Shown: positions 1 to 9,000, counted from the stretch's first letter. The stretch is DNA of 15,802 nucleotides from Cylindrodendrum hubeiense (GCA_014621425.1 JAANBB010000681.1:1-15802), one strand, 5' to 3'. Made by a program: numbers and translations. The notes: a model not told the origin generated them from the letters alone.

Positions 1-308
1 ATCAGCGGTGCTGGGAGACATCCAAAAGGCTGGTGGCATTGCTTCCCTCAAGAAGGTCGATAGAACCCAGATCCGAGACAGAAGCCAAGCTCAAGTGGGC
101 GGAAGCGGTGATCCTGCTGGCGGCGGCGGCGGTGGCGGCGGCGCCGCTCCTAGTGGTGGTGGCGGCATGGCGGATGCCCTGGCTGCTGCGCTGCAGAAGC
201 GCAAGGAGAAGGTTAGCAAGAGTGGTAAGTATCAACAACCCCTGTGAAAGCTAGTGCCAATATGCTAACACCAGTGTAGACGACGAGGACAACAACGATG
301 ACTGGTAA
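1..308 (+). CDS. LAS17: WASP-family actin nucleation promoting factor (Las17/WASP), C-terminal part only
   Basis: This is the 3' end of a gene whose start lies left of the window; exons are <1-224 and 280-308, and base 1 completes an upstream codon. The visible residues form a complete WCA module. A WH2 motif (LGDIQKAGGIASLKKV) binds actin monomers. A Gly-rich linker follows, then an amphipathic connector helix (MADALAAALQKRKEKV), and then the acidic tail DDEDNNDDW, whose last residue is the conserved Trp. In known WASP/Las17 proteins this module brings G-actin to the Arp2/3 complex and starts branched filaments at cortical and endocytic patches. The acidic tail lies almost entirely in the short last exon: a D codon is split by the intron, then D-E-D-N-N-D-D-W-stop. 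The upstream WH1 and proline-rich parts cannot be seen. The family call is firm; the paralogue name rests on fungi usually having one WASP gene. Confidence 0.93.
225..279 (+). other. LAS17: Last intron of LAS17 (55 nt)
   Basis: The donor is GTAAGT at 225-230, the branch site TGCTAAC at about 263-269, and the acceptor TGTAG ends at 279. The intron sits in phase 1 and splits an Asp codon. The other nearby AG, at 273-274, would give an immediate in-frame TAG, so 279 is preferred. If unspliced, translation runs into the intron and stops at 245-247, losing the acidic tail. Confidence 0.92.
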
Positions 309-1005
309 ATGGGTTTCCACAGCACCCGAAGAGAAGGACATGAGGAGCACAGCTACAAAAGTTTTTCACCCGTCTTTCGGGAGGCCTGGAGCGTATGGAT
401 GGATAAGCATGCTTAACACTATCGGTTTCAATTCCTTTGCCACTGAAACGAATCAGTGGCGTTATCATTAGGGGAGGATTGTTTGCAGTTGGTGTTTTCT
501 ACGTGGGCATCTGACATGGGTTTGGCACGGAAAGGAGGTCAAGCTCTGGGAGACAAGCCCGCATGGCGTCGGGAGCTACTGTGTTATGATGTGCGCAAGT
601 CAAGATGGTTGAGTAAATGGGGAGAACAAGCTTTTTTGTTGTCCCCATTCGGGAGGGTTGTGGTATAAATATGAAGAAAAATCATTTGAATTTTTTGAGT
701 CTCTGTCTAACCAGTGCTTTTTGGGCGAGAGGATCTTCATGATATTCGTTGAGTACGAGCAGCGTAAAGTAGACAAAGAAGACGTGAAAAGTAAACAAGA
801 TGACAGCCGTGACGTCCCTCCCACCACGGCCGTCCAACTCCACAGCAACTACTGTCGTGGGACCCGTGGTGCGGCGGCGTGTGCAGCCGAGCCACGGGTT
901 TGAGAGAGAAGACAGTATCAACAACGCCAACCGAGGAGACAAACACATCTCGTTCGGGACGTCGGGGGCTCAGTGGAGGGGTTCGGAAATTGGGGATGAT
1001 GGGGC
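309..1005. other. Convergent intergenic region LAS17/TIF11 (two 3' UTRs)
   Basis: This stretch lies between the stop codons of two genes that converge. It has no ORF with recognisable protein features; the short ORFs in it overlap one another on both strands and have unconvincing composition. It should hold the 3' UTRs and poly(A) sites of both genes. The one clear structural element is the inverted repeat at 616-649. The part from about 670 to 800 is AT-rich. Confidence 0.7.
616..649. repeat. 14-bp inverted repeat (hairpin), 6-nt loop
   Basis: The left arm AATGGGGAGAACAA (616-629) pairs with the right arm TTGTTGTCCCCATT (636-649) at 13 of 14 positions, with one G:G mismatch at 624/641 and loop GCTTTT. 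Being an inverted repeat, it folds in transcripts from either strand. It lies between the convergent 3' ends of LAS17 and the eIF1A gene, so it could sit in either 3' UTR. A role in 3' end formation or mRNA stability is inference only. Confidence 0.75.
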
Positions 1006-1737
1006 TTAAATGTCGTCAATATCGACCTCCTTCTTGCCGCCTGCGTCGGAGTCGTCGTCAGACTCGTCGGCATCGCCGAACTCGAAGTAGGCCTCGCCGT
1101 CCTCTCCCTGGCCGAAGGAATCGGTCTCGTTGATCTTGGCGTGCTCGGGGAGCTCGCCGTAGGACTTGAGAGTTCGGGCCTCGTCGGCAGTGTACTTGAG
1201 GATGACGTCGCCCTTGTTGTCCTGGAAGTCTCGGAGCGAGAGGAGGATGATGTCGCCCTGGTTGATCCAGACCTTCTTGCGCATCTTGCCACGAATCTTG
1301 GGGAGTGTTAGCGGGGTGAATACGATACAGGCCTCACAATGAGGGGATTTTCTTTGTTTCACATACGTTGGCGAGACGCTTGCTGCCGTCAAAGCACAGA
1401 GCCTCGAGACGACCGTTGCCGAGCATCTTGATGACCTGGGCGTACTCTTGGCCGTCCTCCTTGAAGGTCAACTCTCGGCGCTGATCATCGTTCTCCTTGG
1501 TACCACGTCTGCGGTTCTTGCCACCCTGTGAGAGAAGAGGTGTTAGTAAAACAAGTATTGCAGTGGTGGGTTAGGCTGCGATGGAGGGTGCTGTGAGGAT
1601 GGTGGGGGCGGGGCAGTTTCGGTTGGAGGCGCGCGACAGAGGGATGTGCGTGCGTGAGTGAGACAGCCCGAGGGCGAAGAGGGAGAGCGTGGAGAGGACG
1701 GGGGAGGGCATCATACTTTTCCCTTGTTCTTAGGCAT
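1006..1737 (-). CDS. TIF11: Translation initiation factor eIF1A
   Basis: Three exons (1737-1717, 1525-1367, 1296-1006) encode 156 residues. eIF1A binds the A site of the 40S subunit, promotes recruitment of the ternary complex and scanning, and later guides eIF5B during subunit joining. Exon 1 encodes only MPKNKGK, the start of the basic N-terminal tail, which continues [12 protein letters not shown] in exon 2. The OB/S1-type fold spans about residues 24-98 and includes [13 protein letters not shown] and [16 protein letters not shown]. An acidic C-terminal tail ends in DIDDI, the conserved eIF5B-binding end. Length is close to the roughly 150 residues usual for the family. Both introns are phase 0. 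A reading that starts inside intron 2 merely reads through that intron and is not the real N terminus. The gene converges with LAS17 and diverges from the mitochondrial gene at 2346. Confidence 0.97.
1297..1366 (-). other. TIF11: Intron 2 of the eIF1A gene (70 nt)
   Basis: The donor is GTATGT after RLAN (residue 60). The branch site is GCTAAC and the acceptor CCAAG precedes ATTCGTGGC (IRG). Phase 0. Removal joins RLAN to IRGKMRKK exactly as in eIF1A proteins generally. Confidence 0.95.
1526..1716 (-). other. TIF11: Intron 1 of the eIF1A gene (191 nt)
   Basis: On the minus strand the donor is GTATGA directly after the AAA codon for residue 7, and the acceptor is CTCTCACAG before GGT GGC AAG. 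Phase 0. Joining the exons restores the highly conserved basic N-terminal tail, which fixes both boundaries. It is the longest intron in the window and follows an exon with only 21 coding bases. Confidence 0.93.
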
Positions 1738-2345
1738 ATTTGCGAGTGTATTCGGAGTTCAGGACGCCCGAGTTTGGTGGTGATGATGATGTGTTGTTGT
1801 GGTTGGTGAGATTGTGGATTTTTCCCTCGCGGCGACTGGGCGCTGGTGGATGGAGGGGCCCGGGACCATTTTATTTCACGCCGCGCGGTTGGGCTGTTGC
1901 TCGCTCGGGTGGGTTGCATTGAGCGGGATGAGTCAAAATTGGACACAAAGGCAGGAGGCCTGATTCCGCGGCTACTGCTGTACCTGTATGGGTGGCGGAT
2001 TGCTGGTTTGGTGCGCGGTATCCCACTAACACTAGTCTGGGCGCATGCTTATGCTTGCCATGATGCACAGCCACAAATGACGCCTCCCACACCAGCCCCA
2101 GTCAAGCTGTTAGTTTTCTTGCGACTGACCTCACTGCGGATCGCCTTACGGTCCATCCAATCCGAGAATCCAAGTAACACGAGTCGACATTGAATTCCAG
2201 CCGCGTCTCGACTCGCCACGGGGTTGCATCCACTAATCCCTGGTACACCAGCGCGTGCAATAGACTGCGTAAAGACTGCGCAGCGACTGCCTTCCCCAGC
2301 GCCCCAACTCAAGATGCGCCAGAGTCGGCCCGCCCTCCTACCAAC
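1738..2345. promoter_or_regulatory. Divergent promoter region between TIF11 and the mitochondrial gene
   Basis: This 608-bp gap separates the start codons of two genes pointing away from each other, so it should carry both promoters and 5' UTRs. A TGAGTCA (1929-1935) matches the Gcn4/CPC1 bZIP consensus, and next to it ATTGG at 1938-1942 reads as CCAAT on the minus strand, about 200 bp before the eIF1A start. No TATA box stands out. The eIF1A-proximal part is rich in TG/GT. No coding sequence is supported. Confidence 0.55.
1929..1942 (-). promoter_or_regulatory. Adjacent Gcn4/CPC1-like and CCAAT sites upstream of TIF11
   Basis: TGAGTCA at 1929-1935 matches the palindromic Gcn4/CPC1 consensus TGASTCA. 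It is followed three bases later by ATTGG (CCAAT on the minus strand, 1938-1942). The pair lies about 190-205 bp before the eIF1A ATG, a plausible promoter position. Each motif alone is expected by chance in a window this size; proximity and position are the only added support. Confidence 0.35.
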
Positions 2346-3272
2346 ATGGCGATAGCTCCAGCTCCCCTGGCCCCCAGGCTCCTGTCGTGGTCATTGGCCT
2401 CTCTTCGCCGTGCCTACTCGACGACACCTTCTACAAATGCGACACCTCCTCCAAATGCGATACCCCAGAAGACGAACGCCCCCCGGCGCGAACCCAAGAG
2501 CCAGAATAGTTCCAGACCGTTACAAAGCCAGGTGCGGGACAGGCCACCGAGGAATAAAACCCCACGGGACGCTTCCACTGCCCAGTCGACAGCAAGAAAA
2601 CCGTTCGAGAAGAACCGAAAGTTCGACAACACAGAAAAAGGACAGAACCGCAATAACAAGATGTACGTGCCGGCGGCGGCCAAGACGTTTATACGAGGTG
2701 GCAAGCTCCAAACGACACCCGATGTATGGGAGTTTCTCCAGGGCACCGGCATCGAGTTCGACAACTCCAAGGCCAACTCTCTATTCCTAGCCCCCGAGCA
2801 CCGACACATCCCTCAGACCTTTTCTTGCAAATTCACGTTTAGCAAACTCCACATCATGCATCCTCACCATCTTTTCTACCTACAACCGCGGGGACACCCG
2901 TTTATCGAGGGCATCAAGTACAAGTACCGGCAAAAGAAGGAAACGCAACCGTTGTGGCTATACTTTATCGCCCTCAACGGCGACACGGGCCTCGTGCGTA
3001 CGCTGGGGCACCGGCGGTTAGCCAGGGAGTTTTGGACTGCGCTGCAGGAGCTGGAGGACCCGAACATGAAGGTCACCGGCACAATTATAGTAACCATGTT
3101 CGATTCGAAAAAGGCTGCTTCGTCTCCAGCGGTGCAGTTTGGCAAGCCGCTTGCGGAGGCGGTAGTGAGACAGCACAAGAGTAGCGTCGAGGGTGAGCGC
3201 CGAGGCGGCGTAGCAAAAGAAGGAGTAAGAGATGGGAACAGGACAAACTCGAGACGGGGGCCACAAGGCTGA
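2346..3272 (+). CDS. Unrecognised mitochondrion-targeted protein (308 aa)
   Basis: A single-exon ORF. The first ATG in this open frame is at 2346 in a good context (CCAACATGG); the open frame extends further upstream but without an ATG. The N terminus (MAIAPAPLAPRLLSWSLASL, then RRAYSTT) is a convincing mitochondrial presequence: Arg/Ser/Ala/Leu-rich, no acidic residues, with an R-3-type cleavage motif RAY|S at residues 22-25. Residues about 26-105 are basic, Pro/Asn/Arg-rich and probably disordered. A compact domain runs over about residues 107-253 and includes VWEFLQGTG, SLFLAPEHRHIP, LWLYFIALNGDTG and GTIIVTMFD. The tail after 255 is basic and low-complexity. I do not recognise the domain. 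A basic, presequence-bearing protein of this kind could be a mitoribosome-associated or RNA-binding factor, but that is inference. It diverges from the eIF1A gene. Confidence 0.85.
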   Translation: MAIAPAPLAPRLLSWSLASLRRAYSTTPSTNATPPPNAIPQKTNAPRREPKSQNSSRPLQSQVRDRPPRNKTPRDASTAQSTARKPFEKNRKFDNTEKGQNRNNKMYVPAAAKTFIRGGKLQTTPDVWEFLQGTGIEFDNSKANSLFLAPEHRHIPQTFSCKFTFSKLHIMHPHHLFYLQPRGHPFIEGIKYKYRQKKETQPLWLYFIALNGDTGLVRTLGHRRLAREFWTALQELEDPNMKVTGTIIVTMFDSKKAASSPAVQFGKPLAEAVVRQHKSSVEGERRGGVAKEGVRDGNRTNSRRGPQG

Positions 3273-4147
3273 TGACTGCCAAGCGAATAGAACAAACGTA
3301 TGATATGATGTCGTGTATATTAGTTGATACCTACCTCCCAAATGTATTATTGCTCGTTGTGCTTTGCTTGCCTGCGTTTTTACCATCCAGTACATGTTAT
3401 AGGTAGTGCCTTGTGGCTATTGCGTGTGTATGGGCACTGGAAAGGTGCGCAGATTTATCGTACGTCTCTTACACGATCCGTTTCTCTTTCATTCAAACTG
3501 AAGCCGATGCATTGATGAACAGCCAGATAGGGGCGCCAACACCTATAAGTTGGAAGCAGGGACCATGCTGGGCTGACGTAGAGGCTCCAGTCCACCGCAA
3601 CCCACCCGGTCGTAAGAGAGGGCCACCTTACAGCAGATACTCGCTTCGGTCTTGACAAATGATGTCTTCTTCTCCTAGAGGCCAATGACGGAAAGACCCG
3701 CATACTTGGAACCGAGAATCGAGCCTGGAAACTTATACCATGCCAAAGAGATTCCAGATGTAGGGGATGAATCCGCGGGGTGGCGCACGGGCCCACTGCC
3801 AGCCTCCCATCAGCACGCCCGCAACCGCCGGACCACTCACTGGACCGTTCCCTGGGCGCAAAGGCACACTGCCACACGTCAAGCTGGAACTAAACCTCCA
3901 AGACAGCTTGTCCAATTCGCAGCTTTCCTGCAAGACATCACCACCACCCTCACCCCTTTTTCCTCCCCCAACCTACGGCGCCCGCCACGAGACCGACACG
4001 AGACGCATCGACGACGACGGGTAATATAGCGCCCGCCTGTTTGCCGTCGCAACCGCGTCTGTGTCTTTCCTCTCTTTACTTCCATCTCGGCCCCCGTGAC
4101 CAGCCCTCTCTCGCATCCCGCCGTCATCACTGCGACACCCGCCCGCC
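3273..4147. promoter_or_regulatory. Intergenic: 3' UTR of the mitochondrial gene, then CHS5 promoter and leader
   Basis: No credible gene was found. The overlapping ORFs at 3413-4130 on both strands have unconvincing composition and no recognisable motifs. The left part (about 3273-3480) is AT-richer and fits a 3' UTR. The right part becomes C-rich with pyrimidine tracts (about 3939-3974 and 4060-4085), typical of the core promoter and leader region of filamentous fungal genes, running up to the CHS5 start with CCGCCATGC context. Confidence 0.6.
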
Positions 4148-5341
4148 ATGCTCGTTTCTCTCACTGTCGGCAAGGTCGACGCCGGCGTCACTGTCCTGCT
4201 GACGCCTGATAAGCGCCTGGTATGTCCTCCTTCGTGAATCCTTGACTCCTTCCCCTCCCGCTGACATGTGGAACAGATCGAGTTCCCTTCTATCCTGCTG
4301 CCTCCCAACATCTCCTCAGGCAGCATTGTCGACATCGCCGTCTCCCAGAACGCAACCAAGGAGGCCGCTGCCGACCGCTCATTCCGCTCTCTCCAAGATC
4401 ACATCTACAACTCCTTTGGCGCCGCCCAGCCTGACACTCCCCAATTGCGCTGCCGCAATGCCACCCAGACCTCCGTTGTCCTCGAGTGGGATCCCATCCA
4501 GCTTGCCACCGCCGACATCATCTCTCTGAGCCTCTACCGCAATGGCCAGAAGGCCGGAAACATCCCCCGCCCCTTGCAGATGCACAGCACCAAGATCAGC
4601 GGTCTTGCCGTCGACACCGAATACACCTTCCACCTGGTCCTGCGCACTACCGCTGGCACCTACATTAGCGAGCGCGTCCCAGTGCGGACTCACAAGATGA
4701 CGGACCTGAGCGGTATTACCATCACCACTGGTATCCTTCCCAGCACTACAAAGGAGAACTTGACCTTGGCGGTTGGGCGCATGGGTGCCAAGCTTGTGGA
4801 CGGCGTCCGCATTGACACGACGCACTTTGTCACCACCGAAGGCCGCGGCCAGCAATGGGAAAAGGCTGTGGAGAGCAACATTCCCGTCGTCCGCCCCGAG
4901 TGGGTTGATGCCTGCGAGAAGAATGGCCGTATCCTTGGTGTGACTAAGTTCTACCTCGACGCCATGAAACCCGGCCCCCCTAGCGAAGGACAAACACCCA
5001 CACCGCCGCCTGCAGAGAAGGAGAAGGAGTTGCCCCCTGCGCCAGCTCAAAACGGAGACAAGGCAGGAGAGAAGAAAGAAGGCAAGGATACACAGAACGA
5101 CGACACGACGGAGGACTCGGACGACGAGGAGCCGGAGCAGAAGGCCAAGGCTACCCCAAAAGATGAGCAAAAGGTGCGGTTTGAGGACAAACAAGAGCAG
5201 AAGGTCGCACTACGCCCTGGCGGCGCAGCGAGTAACGGTGACCAGGCGGGCGAGGACAAGGTAGAAGATGACAACGAAGATGCGAATGCGAAGCCCGCGG
5301 GTACGCCCGACGGATCATCGTTCCAGGAGGTGGAGCTATAG
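4148..5341 (+). CDS. CHS5: Chs5, scaffold subunit of the exomer trans-Golgi cargo adaptor
   Basis: Two exons (4148-4219 and 4277-5341) encode 378 residues. Chs5 with its ChAPs partners forms exomer, which exports cargo such as chitin synthase III from the trans-Golgi. The N-terminal part (about 1-75; LTVGKVDAGVTVLLT and IEFPSILLPPNISSGSIVDI) is the dimerising, ChAP-binding segment. An FN3 domain covers about 78-163 (TSVVLEWDPI, ISGLAVDTEYTF) and leads through RTHKMTDLSGI into a BRCT domain at about 165-254 (IDTTHFVTTEG, NIPVVRPEWVDAC, with the signature Trp233). In yeast this FN3-BRCT unit binds Arf1 and membranes. Residues 255-378 are an acidic, Lys/Glu/Asp-rich disordered tail ending EVEL. 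It is much shorter than the budding-yeast protein because the tail is short; the core is complete. The start is the first ATG, and splicing joins DKRL to IEFPS. Confidence 0.95.
4220..4276 (+). other. CHS5: CHS5 intron (57 nt)
   Basis: The donor is GTATGT after codon 24, a branch-like GCTGAC lies at about 4260-4265, and the acceptor AACAG ends at 4276. Phase 0. Removal joins DKRL to IEFPSILLPP, matching the contiguous conserved N terminus of Chs5 proteins. A reading starting at 4268 uses intronic codons and is not the native start. Confidence 0.94.
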
Positions 5342-6092
5342 ACAACCAAAACAAAGACTCTGGAATCCCTTTGAATTGCAGTCGGTATCCCTGTTGGCAG
5401 ATTACCTCGGACGGCGCGTGGGCACGGCTTGGTATCTTTTTTATTTTATTTTCTGTACGACTACGTTGGCTGGTTAGGCGTGGAAGGAGTATCAGCAGCG
5501 ATGACCCAGATAACTCGTTTAATCGACACCTTTTTGGCCATACTATATATCTCACTTTGTCTCCCCGGGTATATAGATTTAGTTGGGGCTCAGGTGCTGA
5601 AAGTTGTACCAGTGTGCGAATAGCAGCACGTAAGTTATATCTTTGCTCATATTCCAGCGTATGGTACATCCCCAGTCAGTAACAATATCCACTGGTTCCT
5701 GAAGATGTGAATGCCTGAGATAGATTCCTCGACGCCCCCTATCTTAATGACTCAAAGCTTGAAAATAGCACTAATAATCACACTAGAGCGGAGTATCAAG
5801 CTTCCATACCAAAGATCGCGATATTTGGTGTGCCCATTACCATCAACACAAGCGAGTTTGAACACAGCATATCTACAAGGCTCATTCAATATACGGTAAG
5901 CTGAGGGTGAGATTTAATTTGCTATGTGCTCGGATATAAATATACCCGAAGAAACAGCTTCAGCCGCACGAGGCTGGATGGAGGAGGAACCCTGCCGTTG
6001 TACTCTTCTTGCTCAGCTTCTCTTCTTGCTGTATATCCTAAATGAGGTATCTTCGCACTGCTTGGTGAATGATGCTAGTCATTTGAAACGAC
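5342..6092 (+). promoter_or_regulatory. Intergenic: CHS5 3' UTR, then NLR promoter
   Basis: This 751-bp AT-richer region has no gene that I can support. T-rich sequence at about 5438-5456 fits the CHS5 3' end. A TGACTCA (Gcn4/AP-1-type) occurs at 5748-5754. A TATAAATA occurs at 5935-5942. ORFs here (5371-5682, 5711-5899, 5924-6160) show no domain or motif, and the last overlaps the NLR start in another frame. Confidence 0.55.
5935..5942 (+). promoter_or_regulatory. Candidate TATA box of the NLR gene
   Basis: TATAAATA lies 151 bp before the NLR start codon. It is a textbook TATA match at a workable distance for a fungal gene with a leader of roughly 100 nt. No transcription start data are available, and the region is AT-rich, so chance occurrence is possible. 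Confidence 0.4.
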
Positions 6093-9000
6093 ATGGAACC
6101 TACACGTCCGACCACCCGATATGGCTTCAATATTGCCATTATCTGCGCACTTACTATTGAGGCAGATGCTGTCGAGGCTCTCTTTGACCAGTATTGGGAC
6201 GATGACGGTCCCCACTACGACAAAGCGCCAGGCGATTCCAACACTTACTCTACGGGGTCTATCGGCCGGCACAACGTTGTGCTCGCCTACATGCCAGGTA
6301 TGGGCAAGGCCAGTTCCGCAGCCGTCGCGACCAATTGCCGTGTCAGCTTTCCCAATATCAAGCTGGCTCTTGTTGTCGGTGTTTGTGGTGCGGTGCCCTT
6401 TGTGCCCAGCAGCGATAATGAGATCGTTCTGGGCGATGTCATCATTAGCAGTGGTATCGTCCAGTATGACCTCGGCCGACAGCTTCCTGACCGTTTCGTA
6501 CGCAAAGATACGCTTCTGGAGTCATTGGGGAGACCCAACCCGGAGATCCGCGGGCTATTGGCGAAGCTGGCAGGCATCCGCGGCCGAAAGACAATGAAAA
6601 GCAAGATGACCGGCCATCTAAACGAGCTTGAAAAAGAGCCCGAGCTGGAAGCAAAGTATCCAGGTGTTGCACACGATAGGCTATTCAACGCAACGTATCG
6701 CCACATCGGCGACGGAAAGACCTGCGAGGAGTGCGGGTGCAACGGTGAGCTGGTCTCGCGCCGTCGCTTGGAACAAGGCATTCCGCAGCCAGCGGTCCAC
6801 TTTGGCTTGATCGCATCCGGCGATACAGTGATGAAGTCTGGACAACAGCGTGATGACATTGCACGACAAGAGAGTGTTATTGGGTTTGAGATGGAAGGCG
6901 CTGGGGTGTGGGATACCGTCCCTTGCATCGTGATCAAGGGTGCTTGCGATTATTCCGATAGCCACAAGATGAAGATGTGGCAGCGGTATGCTGCTGCTAC
7001 GACGGCGGCGTGCACCAAGGCTTTCTTGGAATTTTGGGCGCCTTCAATAACCACTGGCCAGGATGGACAAAATCAACAAGGGCCTTCAACTGCGAAGTGT
7101 GAGTGAAAAATGTAAGTAACTGATACTTATAAAAGCTAAATAAAGGTCTAGATCTTGTGCCCTATACGAGTAATCCGGACTTTGTAGGACGCTCAGAAAT
7201 CCTTCATAAACTAAAGGATCAACTGGGATACACACAACAGACAAGTAGCACTTCTCAGGCAAGACTATCACTACACGGCTTGGGCGGTACTGGGTAGGTT
7301 GTCTCACCTTCTTTCTTGTCTATACTTACAGGTTAACATATTATAGAAAAACACAAATTGCATTAGCATTTACGTTCTGGCTACAAGAGAAATACCCTAC
7401 TCTATCCATTTTTTGGGTTCATGCGAGTAATGTCGAATGCCTTCGCCAAGCATTTACATCTATTGCCCGAGAATATCAGATCCCTGGGTATACAAAATCC
7501 AAGGTTGATATACTGCCATTGGTAAAAGAATGGCTGGAGAACAAGAACCACGGAGAGTGGCTCATGGTTCTCGATAATGCAGATGACATGCAGCTCTTCT
7601 TTGGCCAGCCGGCGGATACTACTACAAGCTCTGGCGAGTCAAAAGACAAGAGGAATCTCGCACAATACGTTCCCGAATGTGCCCACGGGACAATTCTGAT
7701 CACAACAAGGAATAAACAGGTTGGAGTTAGGTTGACAAGAGGGCAGCAGCCGATCGAGGTGTTTCGTATGAATGCGGACGAGTCAGAACAGCTACTTCGT
7801 ATGAGGCTCAAGGGCATCAGTACAACCTCTACTGACTTGGCAATCCTATCATCCCAACTAGAGCATTTGCCACTAGCATTAGCTCAGGCTGCTGCATTCA
7901 TCCAGGAAACTAGTATAACAGTTGACAAGTACCTTCAATTACTAAGCAATAGCGACAAGGACATTGTACACCTACTCAGCAAGGAGTTCGAGACGGTCGG
8001 GCGAGACTGCAAGACCCCTCAGGCAGTAGCGCAGACATGGATTCTTTCATTCCAGAAGATTGAGCAGCAGCATACCTTAGCTAGCGACCTCCTCTCCTTC
8101 CTGAGTATTCTCGATCGACAAGATATCCCGATACAGTTTATCTCATATTACGGCGAGCACGAACGGAATGGAGGACCCCGAAGTGAGATAGAGCTTACAG
8201 AAGCGTTAGGTATCCTGAAGGCTTTCTCATTCGTGACAGAAGATAAAAGTGGCAGTTTCGACATGCACCGGCTCGTGCAGTTAGTAACGCATAAGTGGCT
8301 TGCCAGCCGGGGCACGATCGGTCGATATAGTGGGGAAGCACTCCTGACGGTATCACATATATATCCCTCTGGGAAATACAGAAATCGGGCAGTATGCACC
8401 GCGTATCTGGCACACGCAACCACGGTGCTGCGTTTAAGCGGCTTGAAGTCAAGGCGTGAGGTTAAAGCAAGGGCATCTCTTCTCTATTGTATGGCCGGAT
8501 ACTTTAAAGTTGAGGGTAAATGGAGTAATGCAGAGACGCTCTGTATAGAGGCAGCGAAGATACGAGAAGAGTTATTAGGACTTGATCATCCTTTGACATT
8601 AAAAAGCATAGCGAGGCTTGCATCAATATACCGTGAGCAGGGACGGTGGGACGACGCAGAGAAGCTACAGGTGCAAGTGATGGAGACTCACAAGACGAAA
8701 CTAGGACCCGATCGTGCTTCTATGCTAGTCAGCATGAACAATCTTGTATCGATATATATAGAACAGGGCCGATGGGAGGAGGCAGAGAAGCTAGGAATGC
8801 AAGTAATGGATATGAACAAGATGGAACTGGAACCTGGTCATCCAACTGCGCTAAGCATTATGAACAATCTTGCATTAATATATATAGAACAGGGCCGGTG
8901 GGACGAGGGAGAGAAGCTACAAGTGCAAATGATGGAGATAGGCAAGATAAAACTAGGACCCGATCATCCAGACACCCTGATCAGCATAATCAATCTTACA

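Noticed and set aside
1297..1392. Alternative eIF1A N terminus starting [12 protein letters not shown]
   Set aside because: It is read-through of intron 2 with its donor, branch site and acceptor intact. The spliced product restores the conserved eIF1A N terminus.
4379..5194. 271-codon minus-strand ORF antisense to CHS5
   Set aside because: Long antisense ORFs are common opposite GC-rich coding DNA with C-ending codons. It overlaps a certain gene and shows no motif.
5629..5657. GTAAGT...CAG resembling a tiny intron
   Set aside because: About 29 nt is below the size of known fungal introns, and no flanking coding sequence exists.
5748..5754. TGACTCA site before the NLR as starvation control
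   Set aside because: A lone 7-bp match in AT-rich DNA about 340 bp from the start. About two such sites are expected by chance in a window this long.
5371..6160. Small ORFs before the NLR as a possible paired effector gene
   Set aside because: None has a domain, a HET-s or other amyloid-like motif, or a convincing start. The last overlaps the NLR coding sequence in the wrong frame.
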